In this document: piece after piece, positions 9,118-17,937 of the stretch
How positions within the stretch are numbered: position 1 is the first letter of the stretch
How the letters are laid out: every line of letters begins with the position of its first letter
Assembly (NCBI GenBank): GCA_031418455.1
Contig: JANOXJ010000074.1
Location: 1 to 64,000, forward strand
From: JANNVZ01 sp031418455
GTDB taxonomy: Bacteria > Bacteroidota > Bacteroidia > Flavobacteriales_D > Sanyastnellaceae
Length of the DNA stretch: 64,000 bases
Reading direction: 5' to 3'
Program-made: the position numbers and the translations under genes
Notes under the pieces: generated by a model
Databases searched by the model: none
Told to the model about the DNA's origin: nothing
The model's input: the letters and a program-made list of their open reading frames with translations, nothing else

Positions 9118-9705
9118 TTGAAGATACCGTTCAATATACCTAATGTACTTTCAGCATACAGGCTGCTCATGTGCCCTGTAATAATTTGGATAATTGTGCA
9201 AGGATATGAGACAGTTTTCGTAGTCCTATTTGCAATAAATCTGCTAACCGATATACTCGATGGTTACATAGCACGCCATTATAATATGCAAACTGAGCAA
9301 GGGGCACTATTAGATTCATGGGCAGATGTGGGTAGCTATATAATCGCCTTTGCTGGTGTATATAAATTTCATTCCTATATATATCAAGATTATCCAATCT
9401 TTATAATTATCTATATTGGGTTATACATAGCCCAAATGATAATATCCAAAATTAAATACGGCCAATGGGTTGCTGGGTGGCATTCTTTTGCCATAAAAAT
9501 TAATGGATATTTTCAAGGCTTCTTTTTCGTAATACTTTTCAGTTATGGGTTCATCAAATGGTTATTCGTATCTGTTTTGTTAACCGGATGCTTGAGCGAA
9601 CTGGAATTAATAATACTTAATTTTTTATGTCCTAAACCCATACAAAATGTAAAAGGGCTGTATTGGTTAGTTAAACACAACTCTAACAAAACTAAACATG
9701 AGTAG
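9118..9705 (+). CDS. CDP-alcohol phosphatidyltransferase
   Basis: A 195-residue membrane enzyme carrying the family signature DGYIARHYNMQTEQGALLD followed by SWAD (about residues 45-67), that is D-G-x2-A-R-x8-G-x3-D-x3-D with every metal- and CMP-binding residue kept. It exchanges CMP of a CDP-lipid for an alcohol such as serine, inositol phosphate or glycerol phosphate. The alcohol is not predictable here. I use TTG at 9118 because NIPNVLSAYRL, the expected N-terminal amphipathic segment, begins six residues later. It overlaps the DUF3419 gene by eight bases, and lies 29 bases after the CdsA-type gene that would make its substrate. Confidence 0.87.
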   Translation: MKIPFNIPNVLSAYRLLMCPVIIWIIVQGYETVFVVLFAINLLTDILDGYIARHYNMQTEQGALLDSWADVGSYIIAFAGVYKFHSYIYQDYPIFIIIYIGLYIAQMIISKIKYGQWVAGWHSFAIKINGYFQGFFFVILFSYGFIKWLFVSVLLTGCLSELELIILNFLCPKPIQNVKGLYWLVKHNSNKTKHE

Positions 9706-10783
9706 CATAACTAAGCGTGCTAAGTTTAATTTTATTCGCTACGCGAATGTTTGGGAAGATGCAGAAGCATTGCTAGAATCATTGCAATGTACTCCTAATA
9801 GCAATATATTAAGCGTAGCATCGGCTGGCGACAATTGTTTCAGTTTGCTCACCACCCAACCCAAGCAAGTAATAGCAGCCGACATTAATGAAATACAACT
9901 GTGGCTAGTGGAATTGAAAAGAGCTGCCATAAAAAACTTATCGTATAAGGACTGTCTTCATTTTTTAGGATTTACACCCAGTACTAACCGCAAAGAGGTG
10001 CTTAGTATGCTTGAGCAAGACTTATCGCCCGATGCTAAAAAATACTTTCGTGAGCACATACATGAAGTGGAATTAGGAATAGTGCACCAAGGTAAATTTG
10101 AACGCTACTTTCAAACTTTTGCTAAAAAAATATTGCCCCTTATTCATAATAAAAAGACAATTGCTCTACTTCTGGAGCCTAAATCAGAACAAGCACAAAT
10201 TGAATTTTACACACACCGCTGGAACACATGGCGTTGGCGACTTTTATTTAAAATTTTCTTTAGCAAATGGATTATGGGTAGGCTTGGTCGAGACCCTGAA
10301 TTTTTAAACGAAGTGAAAATCCCGGTTTCACGTTTCATTTTTCTTAAGGCAGAACAACACCTTAAAAGCACTCATGCTCAAACTAATTACATTTTAAGGT
10401 ACAACTTAACTGGTTCGTTTGGTCTATTATTACCTCACTATTTGCAGCCACAAAATTTTGAAGCAATTAAAAATAATTTACATAAACTTATACTTTTTAA
10501 AGGCTATGCTGAAGAAGCTATTGCTAAACATGGGCCGTTTCACGCAATGAATTTGAGCAATATTTTTGAATATATGCCCCGCGATGTGTTTGAAAAAGCA
10601 GGCACGGAAATAGCGAGTGGAATAGAAAGTAAGGGCAGTATTGTATATTGGAACTTAATGGTACCAAGAAAAGTCAGTACCCACAACAAACAACTAGTGC
10701 TTCAAAAAAATAGAATGAATGAAATTGCAAAACATGATAAGGGATTTTTCTATCACTCCATAATTATTGAAACTAAGGTATGA
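9698..10783 (+). CDS. DUF3419 / BtaA-like S-adenosylmethionine 3-amino-3-carboxypropyltransferase
   Basis: A 361-residue protein of the DUF3419 family, whose studied member BtaA moves the 3-amino-3-carboxypropyl group of S-adenosylmethionine onto diacylglycerol, the first step to betaine lipids. The SAM-binding fold is seen as NILSVASAGDNCFSLL (about 36-51) and VIAADINEIQLWLVELK (about 58-74); YANVWED near 15 and NLSNIFEYMP near 287 are further family blocks. BtaB, the N-methyltransferase that normally follows, is not in the operon. Alternatives are a different lipid acceptor or arrested synthesis at a homoserine-ether head group. It overlaps both neighbours (8 and 4 bases), so it is translationally coupled to the CDP-alcohol transferase and the lipid kinase. 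Confidence 0.8.
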   Translation: MSSITKRAKFNFIRYANVWEDAEALLESLQCTPNSNILSVASAGDNCFSLLTTQPKQVIAADINEIQLWLVELKRAAIKNLSYKDCLHFLGFTPSTNRKEVLSMLEQDLSPDAKKYFREHIHEVELGIVHQGKFERYFQTFAKKILPLIHNKKTIALLLEPKSEQAQIEFYTHRWNTWRWRLLFKIFFSKWIMGRLGRDPEFLNEVKIPVSRFIFLKAEQHLKSTHAQTNYILRYNLTGSFGLLLPHYLQPQNFEAIKNNLHKLILFKGYAEEAIAKHGPFHAMNLSNIFEYMPRDVFEKAGTEIASGIESKGSIVYWNLMVPRKVSTHNKQLVLQKNRMNEIAKHDKGFFYHSIIIETKV

Positions 10784-11454
10784 CAGAAGATTTTAAAAAT
10801 GCCGCACTCTTGGCGCTTTGCTTCCTCACATTATTTGCCATAGGCGAAATAATGTACCACGTATTGAAAGTAAAACCTGAATTAACAAGAAAATGGTCGC
10901 ACTTAGGAACAGGCCTGCTCACCATGCTCTTTCCTATCATGCTTTCCAAGCACTGGTGGGTTTTAGCACTTTGTTCCAGCTTCATGCTTCTGCTTCTTCT
11001 CAGCATTAAATTTAATTTTCTCAAATCAATAAATGCTGTGGACCGCGTAACGGTGGGGAGTATACTCTATCCCATATCCGTTTATATATGCTTTTTAGTG
11101 TATACGTGCAAAGGGCCAATGGCATATTTCTACTTGCCTATTTTAATACTTGCCATAAGTGATCCGATAGCCGCCTTAATCGGCAAAACGTGGCCAATTG
11201 GCAAATTCAACATTGGAAAAATTCATAAAACACTTATTGGAAGCGCATCGTTTTTTGTAAGCGCAGTGGTGCTTACCCTTTTTACATTTACCCCAACATT
11301 GGCCACCACACCTTTTAAGGCAGTTACCATTTCAATTGTTATTGCTCTTATAGCTACTATTGTTGAAGCCTTTAGCACTAAGGGATATGACAATTTGACC
11401 ATACCTTTAGCTGTGCTAGCCTCGCTTTATACTATTCCATATTCTATTGCATAA
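10780..11454 (+). CDS. CTP-dependent lipid-alcohol kinase (DGK1/SEC59/VTE5 family)
   Basis: A 224-residue polytopic membrane protein of the dolichol/phytol/diacylglycerol kinase family, which phosphorylates a lipid alcohol with CTP. Family blocks are ELTRKWSHLGTGLL (about 34-47), ISDPIAALIGK (about 126-136), HKTLIGSASFF (about 147-157) and the late STKGYDNLTIPL (about 205-216). The substrate could be diacylglycerol, a polyprenol or geranylgeraniol; with a BtaA-like gene upstream and UbiA in the same operon either a diacylglycerol or an isoprenoid alcohol fits. It starts inside the stop of the DUF3419 gene (ATGA overlap). Together with the phosphotransferase at 5790 the operon has two possible alcohol-phosphorylating enzymes. 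Confidence 0.8.
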   Translation: MTEDFKNAALLALCFLTLFAIGEIMYHVLKVKPELTRKWSHLGTGLLTMLFPIMLSKHWWVLALCSSFMLLLLLSIKFNFLKSINAVDRVTVGSILYPISVYICFLVYTCKGPMAYFYLPILILAISDPIAALIGKTWPIGKFNIGKIHKTLIGSASFFVSAVVLTLFTFTPTLATTPFKAVTISIVIALIATIVEAFSTKGYDNLTIPLAVLASLYTIPYSIA

Positions 11455-11477
11455 TTTTTCATTTTTAAAAATTCCTT

Positions 11478-12494
11478 TTGATAAAAGCAACCACACATAT
11501 CAGTCAAAAAGAATTTGAGCAACAACTTATAATATGCTTAGAACCCTATCTTAGAGAAAGAGAAGGCGGTGGCAGTGTGCAACAACGAATAGACGAAATA
11601 AATACTGAAAATTTTTATTGTGGTATTGTGACAACAAACCACGGCCAATATGAAGGACATTGCGTAGTTTACTTCAATCCAAATATTACACACAATCATT
11701 TACCCTGCTTGATATTAGGTAATTTTTATTGTGGTTATGACTACTCCATTACCGAAAAAATGCTGATTACAGCGCAAGAAATGGCCACAAAACAAAATGC
11801 CAAATACCTTATAGGCCCTATGAATGGTAGCACATGGAGCAACTATCGGTTTATAACTGAGCCGCCTACTCATCTGTTTTACGGCAACCATGCCTACTAT
11901 GAACCTGCATTGAAAGCCTTCGAGCAATTTGGTTTTTTACCCATTGCAAAATATTATTCCAGCATAGACCGAAACCTTATGATTGATGCGCCACTTGCAA
12001 ATATGCTTTCCGATCAATTTAAAAAAGTAGGTCTCACTATTCGACAAATAAATAAACACCATTATGAAGAAGAGCTTTTAAAACTCTTCCAATTCAACCT
12101 AACAGCGTTTCAAAAAAATCTTTATTACTCTCCCATATCTTGGAGCCAATTCAAACACAAATATTTAGAAGTATTAGACATTATAGATGAAAAATTCGTA
12201 TTGATTGCAGAAGACTCAGCGAACAACATTGTTGGATTTATTTTTTGTTATCGTAATTTTTATAGCAAACAAAACGAACTCATCGTAAAAACAATTGCCA
12301 GACATCCAGATGCAAAATGGAAAGGTCTAGGTCAGTTATTAGCCCAAAAAATAATACAAGTTGCTAAAGAAGAAGATTATGGTGCACTCATACATGCCTT
12401 TCTGATAGAGGATGGCACAAGTAGTCCCCTATCGCAAAAACACTCACAAGAAATAATTTCTCACTATTCATTATTTGCAATGCCCTTGGCATGA
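11478..12494 (+). CDS. GNAT-superfamily acyltransferase-like protein
   Basis: A 338-residue protein with two GNAT-like halves. The N-terminal half has the block IGPMNGSTWSNYRF (about 113-126), and the C-terminal half has the acyl-CoA binding loop region around HPDAKWKGLGQLL (about 276-288). The same organisation (GPxN block, then an fGF strand) occurs in the 388-residue protein at 35407-36573. GNAT proteins transfer an acyl group from a thioester to an amine; in a lipid operon N-acylation of an amino head group is possible but unproven. The start is a TTG at 11478, the only one giving the full N-terminus; the last four bases overlap the next gene. Confidence 0.65.
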   Translation: MIKATTHISQKEFEQQLIICLEPYLREREGGGSVQQRIDEINTENFYCGIVTTNHGQYEGHCVVYFNPNITHNHLPCLILGNFYCGYDYSITEKMLITAQEMATKQNAKYLIGPMNGSTWSNYRFITEPPTHLFYGNHAYYEPALKAFEQFGFLPIAKYYSSIDRNLMIDAPLANMLSDQFKKVGLTIRQINKHHYEEELLKLFQFNLTAFQKNLYYSPISWSQFKHKYLEVLDIIDEKFVLIAEDSANNIVGFIFCYRNFYSKQNELIVKTIARHPDAKWKGLGQLLAQKIIQVAKEEDYGALIHAFLIEDGTSSPLSQKHSQEIISHYSLFAMPLA

Positions 12495-13072
12495 AAAGAT
12501 TAAAAAAAATATTGCTGTGGTTGCTTAGTATAGTTTTAATAGCTCTATGCGGCATGGTCTATTTTAGTCATTACACATCGTATGAAGGCTATGACTATAA
12601 GCTTATAAAAAATTCGGTAACCATTAATGCTCCTGCACATACAGTGTACCGTTATTTAGGTAACTCTGCCAATGCACAACAATGGTCTGTTTTTGTGGAC
12701 CATATAACACCGCTCAACATTGATAGTGTGCCCGATGGCCAAATAGGCTCTATCAGACGCGCCTATTGCCAGGCTGATGAGCTTGGCCTGAGGTGGGACG
12801 AGCTCACCACACAAGTATATCCTGACAGTATCCGTCAATTAATTACCTTCAATTACATAAATTTTGTAATTTCTTCTGAAGGTCTGGCAACAGAACAATT
12901 GTATACCAAACCAGACAGCGCCACTTGCCAACTTACATTTACATTGCATTATTTAAACCACGAACCCACTTTTACCGAAGTATTAAAAACTCATTTTGCT
13001 TCGTATACCATTAATGACATTTTTGACAGAAATCTTGCTAATATTAAACGCATAGTAGAAACAAGTAAATGA
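12491..13072 (+). CDS. Membrane-anchored SRPBCC (START-like) protein
   Basis: A 193-residue protein with one N-terminal transmembrane segment (about residues 7-26) and a SRPBCC/polyketide-cyclase-like fold after it, recognisable from SVTINAPAHTVYRYLG (about 43-58) and the following NAQQWSVF segment. Such folds enclose a hydrophobic cavity and bind lipids, sterols or polyketides. The domain would face the periplasm or remain membrane-apposed. ATGA-type overlaps on both sides tie it to the acyltransferase-like and ligase genes, which suggests it handles the hydrophobic intermediate or product of the operon. No catalytic residues can be assigned. Confidence 0.72.
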   Translation: MKRLKKILLWLLSIVLIALCGMVYFSHYTSYEGYDYKLIKNSVTINAPAHTVYRYLGNSANAQQWSVFVDHITPLNIDSVPDGQIGSIRRAYCQADELGLRWDELTTQVYPDSIRQLITFNYINFVISSEGLATEQLYTKPDSATCQLTFTLHYLNHEPTFTEVLKTHFASYTINDIFDRNLANIKRIVETSK

Positions 13073-14604
13073 CAGAAGAAGATTTCAATATTGTATCATT
13101 ATTTCATGAATCTGCTAATAAGTATCCTCAGCGTATAGCCATTACAGATAAAAATGGCAGTATCAATTTTTCACAGTTACAAAAAGATGTGATGGAAACC
13201 GCCTCTGCTATGATAGCAAGTGGCTTAAAGGCAGGCGATCGTGTTTTGGTTTTTGTGCCTATGAGTATGGCCTTGTACACTAATGTACTTGCTTTGTTGC
13301 ACATAGGATGCACAGCAGTGTTTATTGACGAGTGGGTAAGTATTAAGAGACTCAAGCTGTGTTGCAAAATTGCGCAATGCCAAGGTTTTATTGGAATTCC
13401 TCTGGCAAGATGGATTGGATTTTTCATTAAAGAAATAAGGGAAATTCCAATTCACTTAAATCCGAAAAAAAAAATTGCTATAAATATTCCTTTACACTAC
13501 GAAAAAATAAACAACCAGAGCACCACCGCGCTTATCACCTTTACTACTGGTAGCACTGGCACACCTAAAGCAGCAAAAAGAACACATGCATTTTTAAAAG
13601 AACAATTTGACGCGTTGCTGGAAAAAATAGAACCACAAGAAGACGATATAGATATGCCGGCATTGCCGATAGTTTTGCTCATTAACTTAGGTTGTGGTAT
13701 TCCATCAGTAGTGGCGAATTGGAAATCTAGTAAGCCACATAAGTTAAAACCTGAAATTATTTGGCAACAATTGGTCGATTGCAAAGTGAATCGAATTACG
13801 TCATCACCCTTTTTTCTTTTACAGCTATCGCACTTTTGTATTGCGCACAATTTGGATACATCCCATATAAGAAAAATATTTACAGGAGGAGCTCCTGTCT
13901 TTCCTAATGAGGCCGCTCTTCTATTAAAGGCCTTTCCCAAAGCTAAAATAGAAATAGTTTATGGTAGCACCGAGGCTGAGCCTATTAGCGCCATACCTGC
14001 ACAAATACTCTCTAAAACTCAACTCAATATAACAGAGTCTGGATTACATGTAGGAGCCATCTATAGAAAATGCAAAGTAAAAATCATAGAAATTAAAGAC
14101 CAGAATATAGTTTGCGAAAATCTGCAAGCATTAGAAAATTTAGAAAAGCCCCAAGGACAAATAGGTGAAATAATCGTGAGCGGTCCGCATGTGCTACGCG
14201 AATATTTTAATAATGAAGAAGCACTGAATAGAAATAAAATATTTATAGAATATACTTGCTGGCACCGAACAGGCGATAGCGGATACATGAATATAAAAGA
14301 CGAGCTTTTTCTGACTGGCCGGTGCACATCTCTTTTCCTACAAAATGGAAAAACAGTTTCACCGTTTTTGCATGAAAATTTTTTGCAAACAATAGAGGGT
14401 GTGGCTATGGGCACTCTACTTAAGCTGAATAACCAAATATGCTACTTTGTTGAATTGGAAAAAGGCGCTAACAAAAACCATGTTTTAGAAATCCTGAAAG
14501 ATGCAGATCCCCCTGCTGACAAGACCATAATACTATCTAAAATGCCACGAGATAAGCGACACCACTCCAAAATAGACTATGAGGCACTAAAATCGAAATA
14601 TTAA
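13069..14604 (+). CDS. ANL-family acyl-AMP ligase (fatty acid-CoA ligase/OleC-like)
   Basis: A 511-residue adenylate-forming enzyme. The phosphate-binding loop TFTTGSTGTPKAAKRTH (about 158-174), the A5 motif VYGSTEAEP (about 299-307), the A7 motif HRTGDSG (about 399-405) and the final A10 lysine in KMPRDKRHHSK are present. It activates a carboxylate with ATP, then transfers it to CoA or another acceptor. The block after the P-loop (DMPALPIVLLINLGCG) resembles the LPxFPL segment of OleC-type fatty acyl ligases, so a long-chain acid is a reasonable guess. It is the last gene of the operon and overlaps the SRPBCC gene by four bases; 134 bases follow before the next gene. Confidence 0.8.
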   Translation: MTEEDFNIVSLFHESANKYPQRIAITDKNGSINFSQLQKDVMETASAMIASGLKAGDRVLVFVPMSMALYTNVLALLHIGCTAVFIDEWVSIKRLKLCCKIAQCQGFIGIPLARWIGFFIKEIREIPIHLNPKKKIAINIPLHYEKINNQSTTALITFTTGSTGTPKAAKRTHAFLKEQFDALLEKIEPQEDDIDMPALPIVLLINLGCGIPSVVANWKSSKPHKLKPEIIWQQLVDCKVNRITSSPFFLLQLSHFCIAHNLDTSHIRKIFTGGAPVFPNEAALLLKAFPKAKIEIVYGSTEAEPISAIPAQILSKTQLNITESGLHVGAIYRKCKVKIIEIKDQNIVCENLQALENLEKPQGQIGEIIVSGPHVLREYFNNEEALNRNKIFIEYTCWHRTGDSGYMNIKDELFLTGRCTSLFLQNGKTVSPFLHENFLQTIEGVAMGTLLKLNNQICYFVELEKGANKNHVLEILKDADPPADKTIILSKMPRDKRHHSKIDYEALKSKY

Positions 14605-14708
14605 TGAATTGTGAAAAAACGCATGCGCTATGAACGGGCAGGCACCCAACGTGTACAAGTAGTTAGGACAAAGTGCTTTGGGCATAATGATTGCCTTTAG
14701 GCCTAGTC

Positions 14709-14716
14709 TATTTTTG
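14709..14716 (+). promoter_or_regulatory. Putative -7 box (TATTTTTG) for the MuiA-like gene
   Basis: TATTTTTG fits TAnnTTTG and ends 22 bases before the ATG of the DUF4139 gene. Its presence in the 134-base gap supports separate transcription from the upstream operon. Confidence 0.4.
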
Positions 14717-14738
14717 ACACCAATAATTAATTTACAAA

Positions 14739-16364
14739 ATGAACAAACTAATTCTAAGCGCGATAATGATAGTTGCAACAATTGCAAACTATGCACAAAC
14801 GGCAGCAAAAGTGATTGACACTAAAATAACAGATGCCACTGTATTTATGTCTGGTGCTCAGGTAACTGAGAGCGGCAGTCTGCAAGTAAAGGAAGGCGAA
14901 AATCAAATAAGGATTACTGACCTTACACTCTATCTAGACCCTAATAGCATACAAGTAGAAGGCAATAGCAACTATACCATAATGAGCGTACGCCATCAGG
15001 TAAACTACCTGGTAGACCAAAACTCCAATCCAAAAGTGAAAGTATTGCAAGACAGTTTGGAAGCTGCAAAATTCAAGCAGCTAGAGGTAAATGCACTAAA
15101 GCAAGTGATAATACAAGAAAAAACGTTGCTTGAGAATAACCGAAAAATAGGTGGCGACAACAATGTGTTGCTTGCTGAAGATTTAAAGGAAATGGCAGAC
15201 TTTTTTCGCTCGCGATTTAAAGAAATAGAATACCGCTGGTTGGAACTTAGCGAGCAAGAAAAATCTAATAACGAAGAAATAAACAGATTGCAGAATGCAC
15301 TGAACCAAATGAACTCGCGCAAGGGACAAAACCCTAGCGAAATATTGATAACCCTGCGTGCCCCAAAGGCAGCTACCACCACGCTAAAAGTATCTTATGT
15401 GGTGCAAAATGCAGGATGGTATCCTGTGTACGATTTGCGTGCAGAGGACATAAATACGCCCATAGCATTTTCATACCGTGCTAAGGTGTACCAAAGCACC
15501 GGCAACGATTGGGAAAAAGTAAATCTAACTATAAGCACCGGCAACCCTAATGTGGGCGGACAGGTGCCTACCATGTACCCATGGTATGTGAATTTGTACG
15601 AACCACGCCCAGTATATAAAGCAGAAGCTGATTACAACAGAAAATCAGCAGCACCTTCTTATAACGAAACACCAATGGTAGCAGGGGGCAATGTTATGTA
15701 TGACGATATGTCGGTAGCTGAAACATCAGCAGGTTATACTACGCTTACCAATAACACTGTGAACACAGAGTTTAAAATAAGCATACCTTACGACATACCA
15801 AGCGACAACCAGCAATATGATGTAGTAATGCAAGAACAATCGTTGAAGGCGATATATGCATATATCACCATTCCTAAACTGGATAACGATGCATTCTTAA
15901 GAGCGCAAGTAGTAGACTGGGCACAATACTCATTGCTACCTGGCGAAAGTAACATATACTTTAAAGGCACCTTTGTAGGCAAGGGCTATATAGATCCTGC
16001 CCAGGCAAACGACACACTTAACTTGTCGCTTGGACGCGACCGTGCAATTAATGTAAAACGCGACCAAATAAAAGATTACTGCAAAACAGACTTTTTAGGT
16101 GGCAAACAGCGCACAACAAAAGCTTATGAAATAACAGTGCAGAACAACAAAAAACAAGCTATTGATTTGGTAATAGAAGACCAAATACCTATTTCGCAAA
16201 ATGGCGATGTAGAAGTAGAAACCGAAGAACTAAGCGGTGCTACTTATGATGCTACTACAGGCAAAATTCAATGGAAGATAACACTGCAGCCAGGCGAAAC
16301 AGTGAAAAAACAACTTCGCTTCAATGTAAAATATCCTAAGAAAAAATTTGTGAGTGGTTTGTAA
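14739..16364 (+). CDS. Mucoidy-inhibitor MuiA-like secreted protein (DUF4140/DUF4139)
   Basis: A 541-residue exported protein with a signal peptide (residues 1-19, cleaved near NYAQ). The N-terminal DUF4140 domain (about 27-115) starts with DATVFMSGAQV, a coiled-coil segment covers about 105-195 (LEAAKFKQLEVNALKQ, EEINRLQNALNQ), and DUF4139 fills about 215-541, with NAGWYPVYDLRA and STGNDWEKVNLTISTG as characteristic blocks. The family includes E. coli YeeP-unrelated 'mucoidy inhibitor A' homologues of unknown biochemical role; they are common in Bacteroidota. It sits between two independent transcription units and ends 20 bases before a strong bidirectional terminator. Confidence 0.82.
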   Translation: MNKLILSAIMIVATIANYAQTAAKVIDTKITDATVFMSGAQVTESGSLQVKEGENQIRITDLTLYLDPNSIQVEGNSNYTIMSVRHQVNYLVDQNSNPKVKVLQDSLEAAKFKQLEVNALKQVIIQEKTLLENNRKIGGDNNVLLAEDLKEMADFFRSRFKEIEYRWLELSEQEKSNNEEINRLQNALNQMNSRKGQNPSEILITLRAPKAATTTLKVSYVVQNAGWYPVYDLRAEDINTPIAFSYRAKVYQSTGNDWEKVNLTISTGNPNVGGQVPTMYPWYVNLYEPRPVYKAEADYNRKSAAPSYNETPMVAGGNVMYDDMSVAETSAGYTTLTNNTVNTEFKISIPYDIPSDNQQYDVVMQEQSLKAIYAYITIPKLDNDAFLRAQVVDWAQYSLLPGESNIYFKGTFVGKGYIDPAQANDTLNLSLGRDRAINVKRDQIKDYCKTDFLGGKQRTTKAYEITVQNNKKQAIDLVIEDQIPISQNGDVEVETEELSGATYDATTGKIQWKITLQPGETVKKQLRFNVKYPKKKFVSGL

Positions 16365-16383
16365 AACAAACTCGGAAACAATA

Positions 16384-16421
16384 AAAAAAAACGCACATAA
16401 CTTTTATGTGCGTTTTTTTTT
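16384..16421 (+). terminator. Bidirectional intrinsic terminator
   Basis: A 10-base perfect stem (ACGCACATAA / TTATGTGCGT) with a CTT loop is flanked by A and T runs on both sides. It lies between the convergent MuiA-like and glycosyltransferase genes and can stop both. Confidence 0.85.
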
Positions 16422-16454
16422 ATATCCAATTACCTTACTGGTAAGACTAATTTA

Positions 16455-17582
16455 TTACAGCAGTTCTATTACCAATTTCTCCATGCTTTCAATGCTTGCC
16501 TCTTTGGAGTACTGCTGCTGAAACTTGCGGAATGCATTGCTTGCTAATTTTTCTCTTAAGTCAGCATTGTCCATCAGGCCTTTCATTTTTTCACTTAGAT
16601 CAGTAGCATTTTCTGGCTCAAACAATAGACCACATTCGCCATCCAATATTTCCGGTGTGCCGCTACTGTCGGTACCAATAATAGCTCTTTGAAAAGCCAT
16701 AGCCTCTATAGTAACAGTGCCAAATGTTTCACCTTTGCTGCATAGCAAAAAAACATCAAGCGCTTTATAAAATAATTCAACATTGTTTGAATAAGGAGCA
16801 AAGTGAACATACTCATTTAATTTTAATAGATTCACCTTATTCTTCAACTCCGCCTCATAATTTGTTGCTTCGTTCAAAGTGCTCTCGCCCACTATAAGCA
16901 AATGCGCCAACAAGCCTGCGTCATGCAACTTACCCAATGCATCTATAGCAGTGTATTGTCCCTTCAACCTATCTAACCGCCCTATTATTCCAAAAACAAA
17001 AGCCTGCTTTTCTATTTTATAAAATTCTCGTGCAGCTGCTAGGGTGGTGGCTGTGTTATTCAATGCACTCAAATCTACCCCCAAAGGCACCACATGAATT
17101 TTAGAATGAGGATAACGTGTTAGCGTTTTCACCTGAGCAGCTAAAAAATTTAGCGTACTCACCCACGCATCTATTTTTTTAAATCGTTGTGTATGGAAAA
17201 TGTCGCGCTTGCTTACGCCTAATTGCATTGCTTGCTGATAAATGAGTTTCAATTTGCTTCCACTCAATCTTTTCACCCAGCCCAACAATGCAAAGTCGCG
17301 TGTGTCGCGAAACCAGCAAAGCTTTATGTCATGCTTCGAAAATAATTTATTTACCAGTATGGCATTCTTAATGTCGGCATACTTTCTATTCCTGTTTACT
17401 ACTACGGTCTTAATTTTCTTTTCATTAGCCGCTTCAAATATTTTGCTGTCCTGCACACAAAATATTATAACCGGCCAACCGCGCTCTTGCATCCATCCGG
17501 CATAGCGCACAGTGTTCATCTCCAATCCGCCCCAGCTGGTAGATGAACAATAAAAAGCGATGTTATTTTTTTCTTTAATCAT
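16455..17582 (-). CDS. Family 4 glycosyltransferase (GT-B fold)
   Basis: A 375-residue cytoplasmic retaining glycosyltransferase. The N-terminal Rossmann-like domain begins with STSWGGLEMNT, which matches the GGxE acceptor-side loop. The donor-binding C-terminal domain shows FGIIGRLDRLKGQYTAIDA (about 199-217) and the EX7E motif in ETFGTVTIEAMAF (about 287-299), then GTPEIL. It would transfer a sugar from a nucleotide sugar to a polysaccharide, LPS or lipid acceptor; the sugars cannot be predicted. Its ATG overlaps the end of the small lipoprotein gene by eight bases, giving a three-gene minus-strand unit with that gene and a TPR gene. Confidence 0.88.
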   Translation of the reverse strand: MIKEKNNIAFYCSSTSWGGLEMNTVRYAGWMQERGWPVIIFCVQDSKIFEAANEKKIKTVVVNRNRKYADIKNAILVNKLFSKHDIKLCWFRDTRDFALLGWVKRLSGSKLKLIYQQAMQLGVSKRDIFHTQRFKKIDAWVSTLNFLAAQVKTLTRYPHSKIHVVPLGVDLSALNNTATTLAAAREFYKIEKQAFVFGIIGRLDRLKGQYTAIDALGKLHDAGLLAHLLIVGESTLNEATNYEAELKNKVNLLKLNEYVHFAPYSNNVELFYKALDVFLLCSKGETFGTVTIEAMAFQRAIIGTDSSGTPEILDGECGLLFEPENATDLSEKMKGLMDNADLREKLASNAFRKFQQQYSKEASIESMEKLVIELL

Positions 17583-17937
17583 CCCAACTTATTCTCTCAC
17601 ATGTTTTGGTAGTAGAGTCTATATGTATATTCATATAATACACCCAAGTGCTTCCAAGGTGTTTTTTACCATTGTCAAAAGTATAACTCAAAAAAAATGC
17701 GCTGGAATCTTCAGCAGGACCAAGTAATTCAAAAATTTCTTTTTTGGTTTTATGCATCAAGATTTGTCTGTTGTGCAAATCAGGAATCATTCTGCCCCGC
17801 TCTCTTCGGTTGGCCATGTTCCACTTCGTGCTATCAAAAGGCATGTCGTTCTTCTCCACGCAAGCTGTAACAAAGAAAATAATGAAAAGAAAAAAGAAAG
17901 ACTTTGGCTTTACCAAGGATTTACTCTTCGTAAACAT
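17575..17937 (-). CDS. Small lipoprotein, BamE-like fold suspected
   Basis: A 120-residue lipoprotein with a long hydrophobic signal (about 12-24) ending in the lipobox FVTAC, so Cys26 would be lipidated. The mature part contains MHKTKKEIFELLGPAED (about 60-76), which resembles the helix-turn of BamE/SmpA-type domains (x-KxEVxxLLGxPD), followed by a W/Y-rich beta region. A role in outer-membrane assembly is only an inference. It overlaps the upstream TPR gene by 17 bases and the downstream glycosyltransferase by eight. Confidence 0.7.
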   Translation of the reverse strand: MFTKSKSLVKPKSFFFLFIIFFVTACVEKNDMPFDSTKWNMANRRERGRMIPDLHNRQILMHKTKKEIFELLGPAEDSSAFFLSYTFDNGKKHLGSTWVYYMNIHIDSTTKTCERISWDD

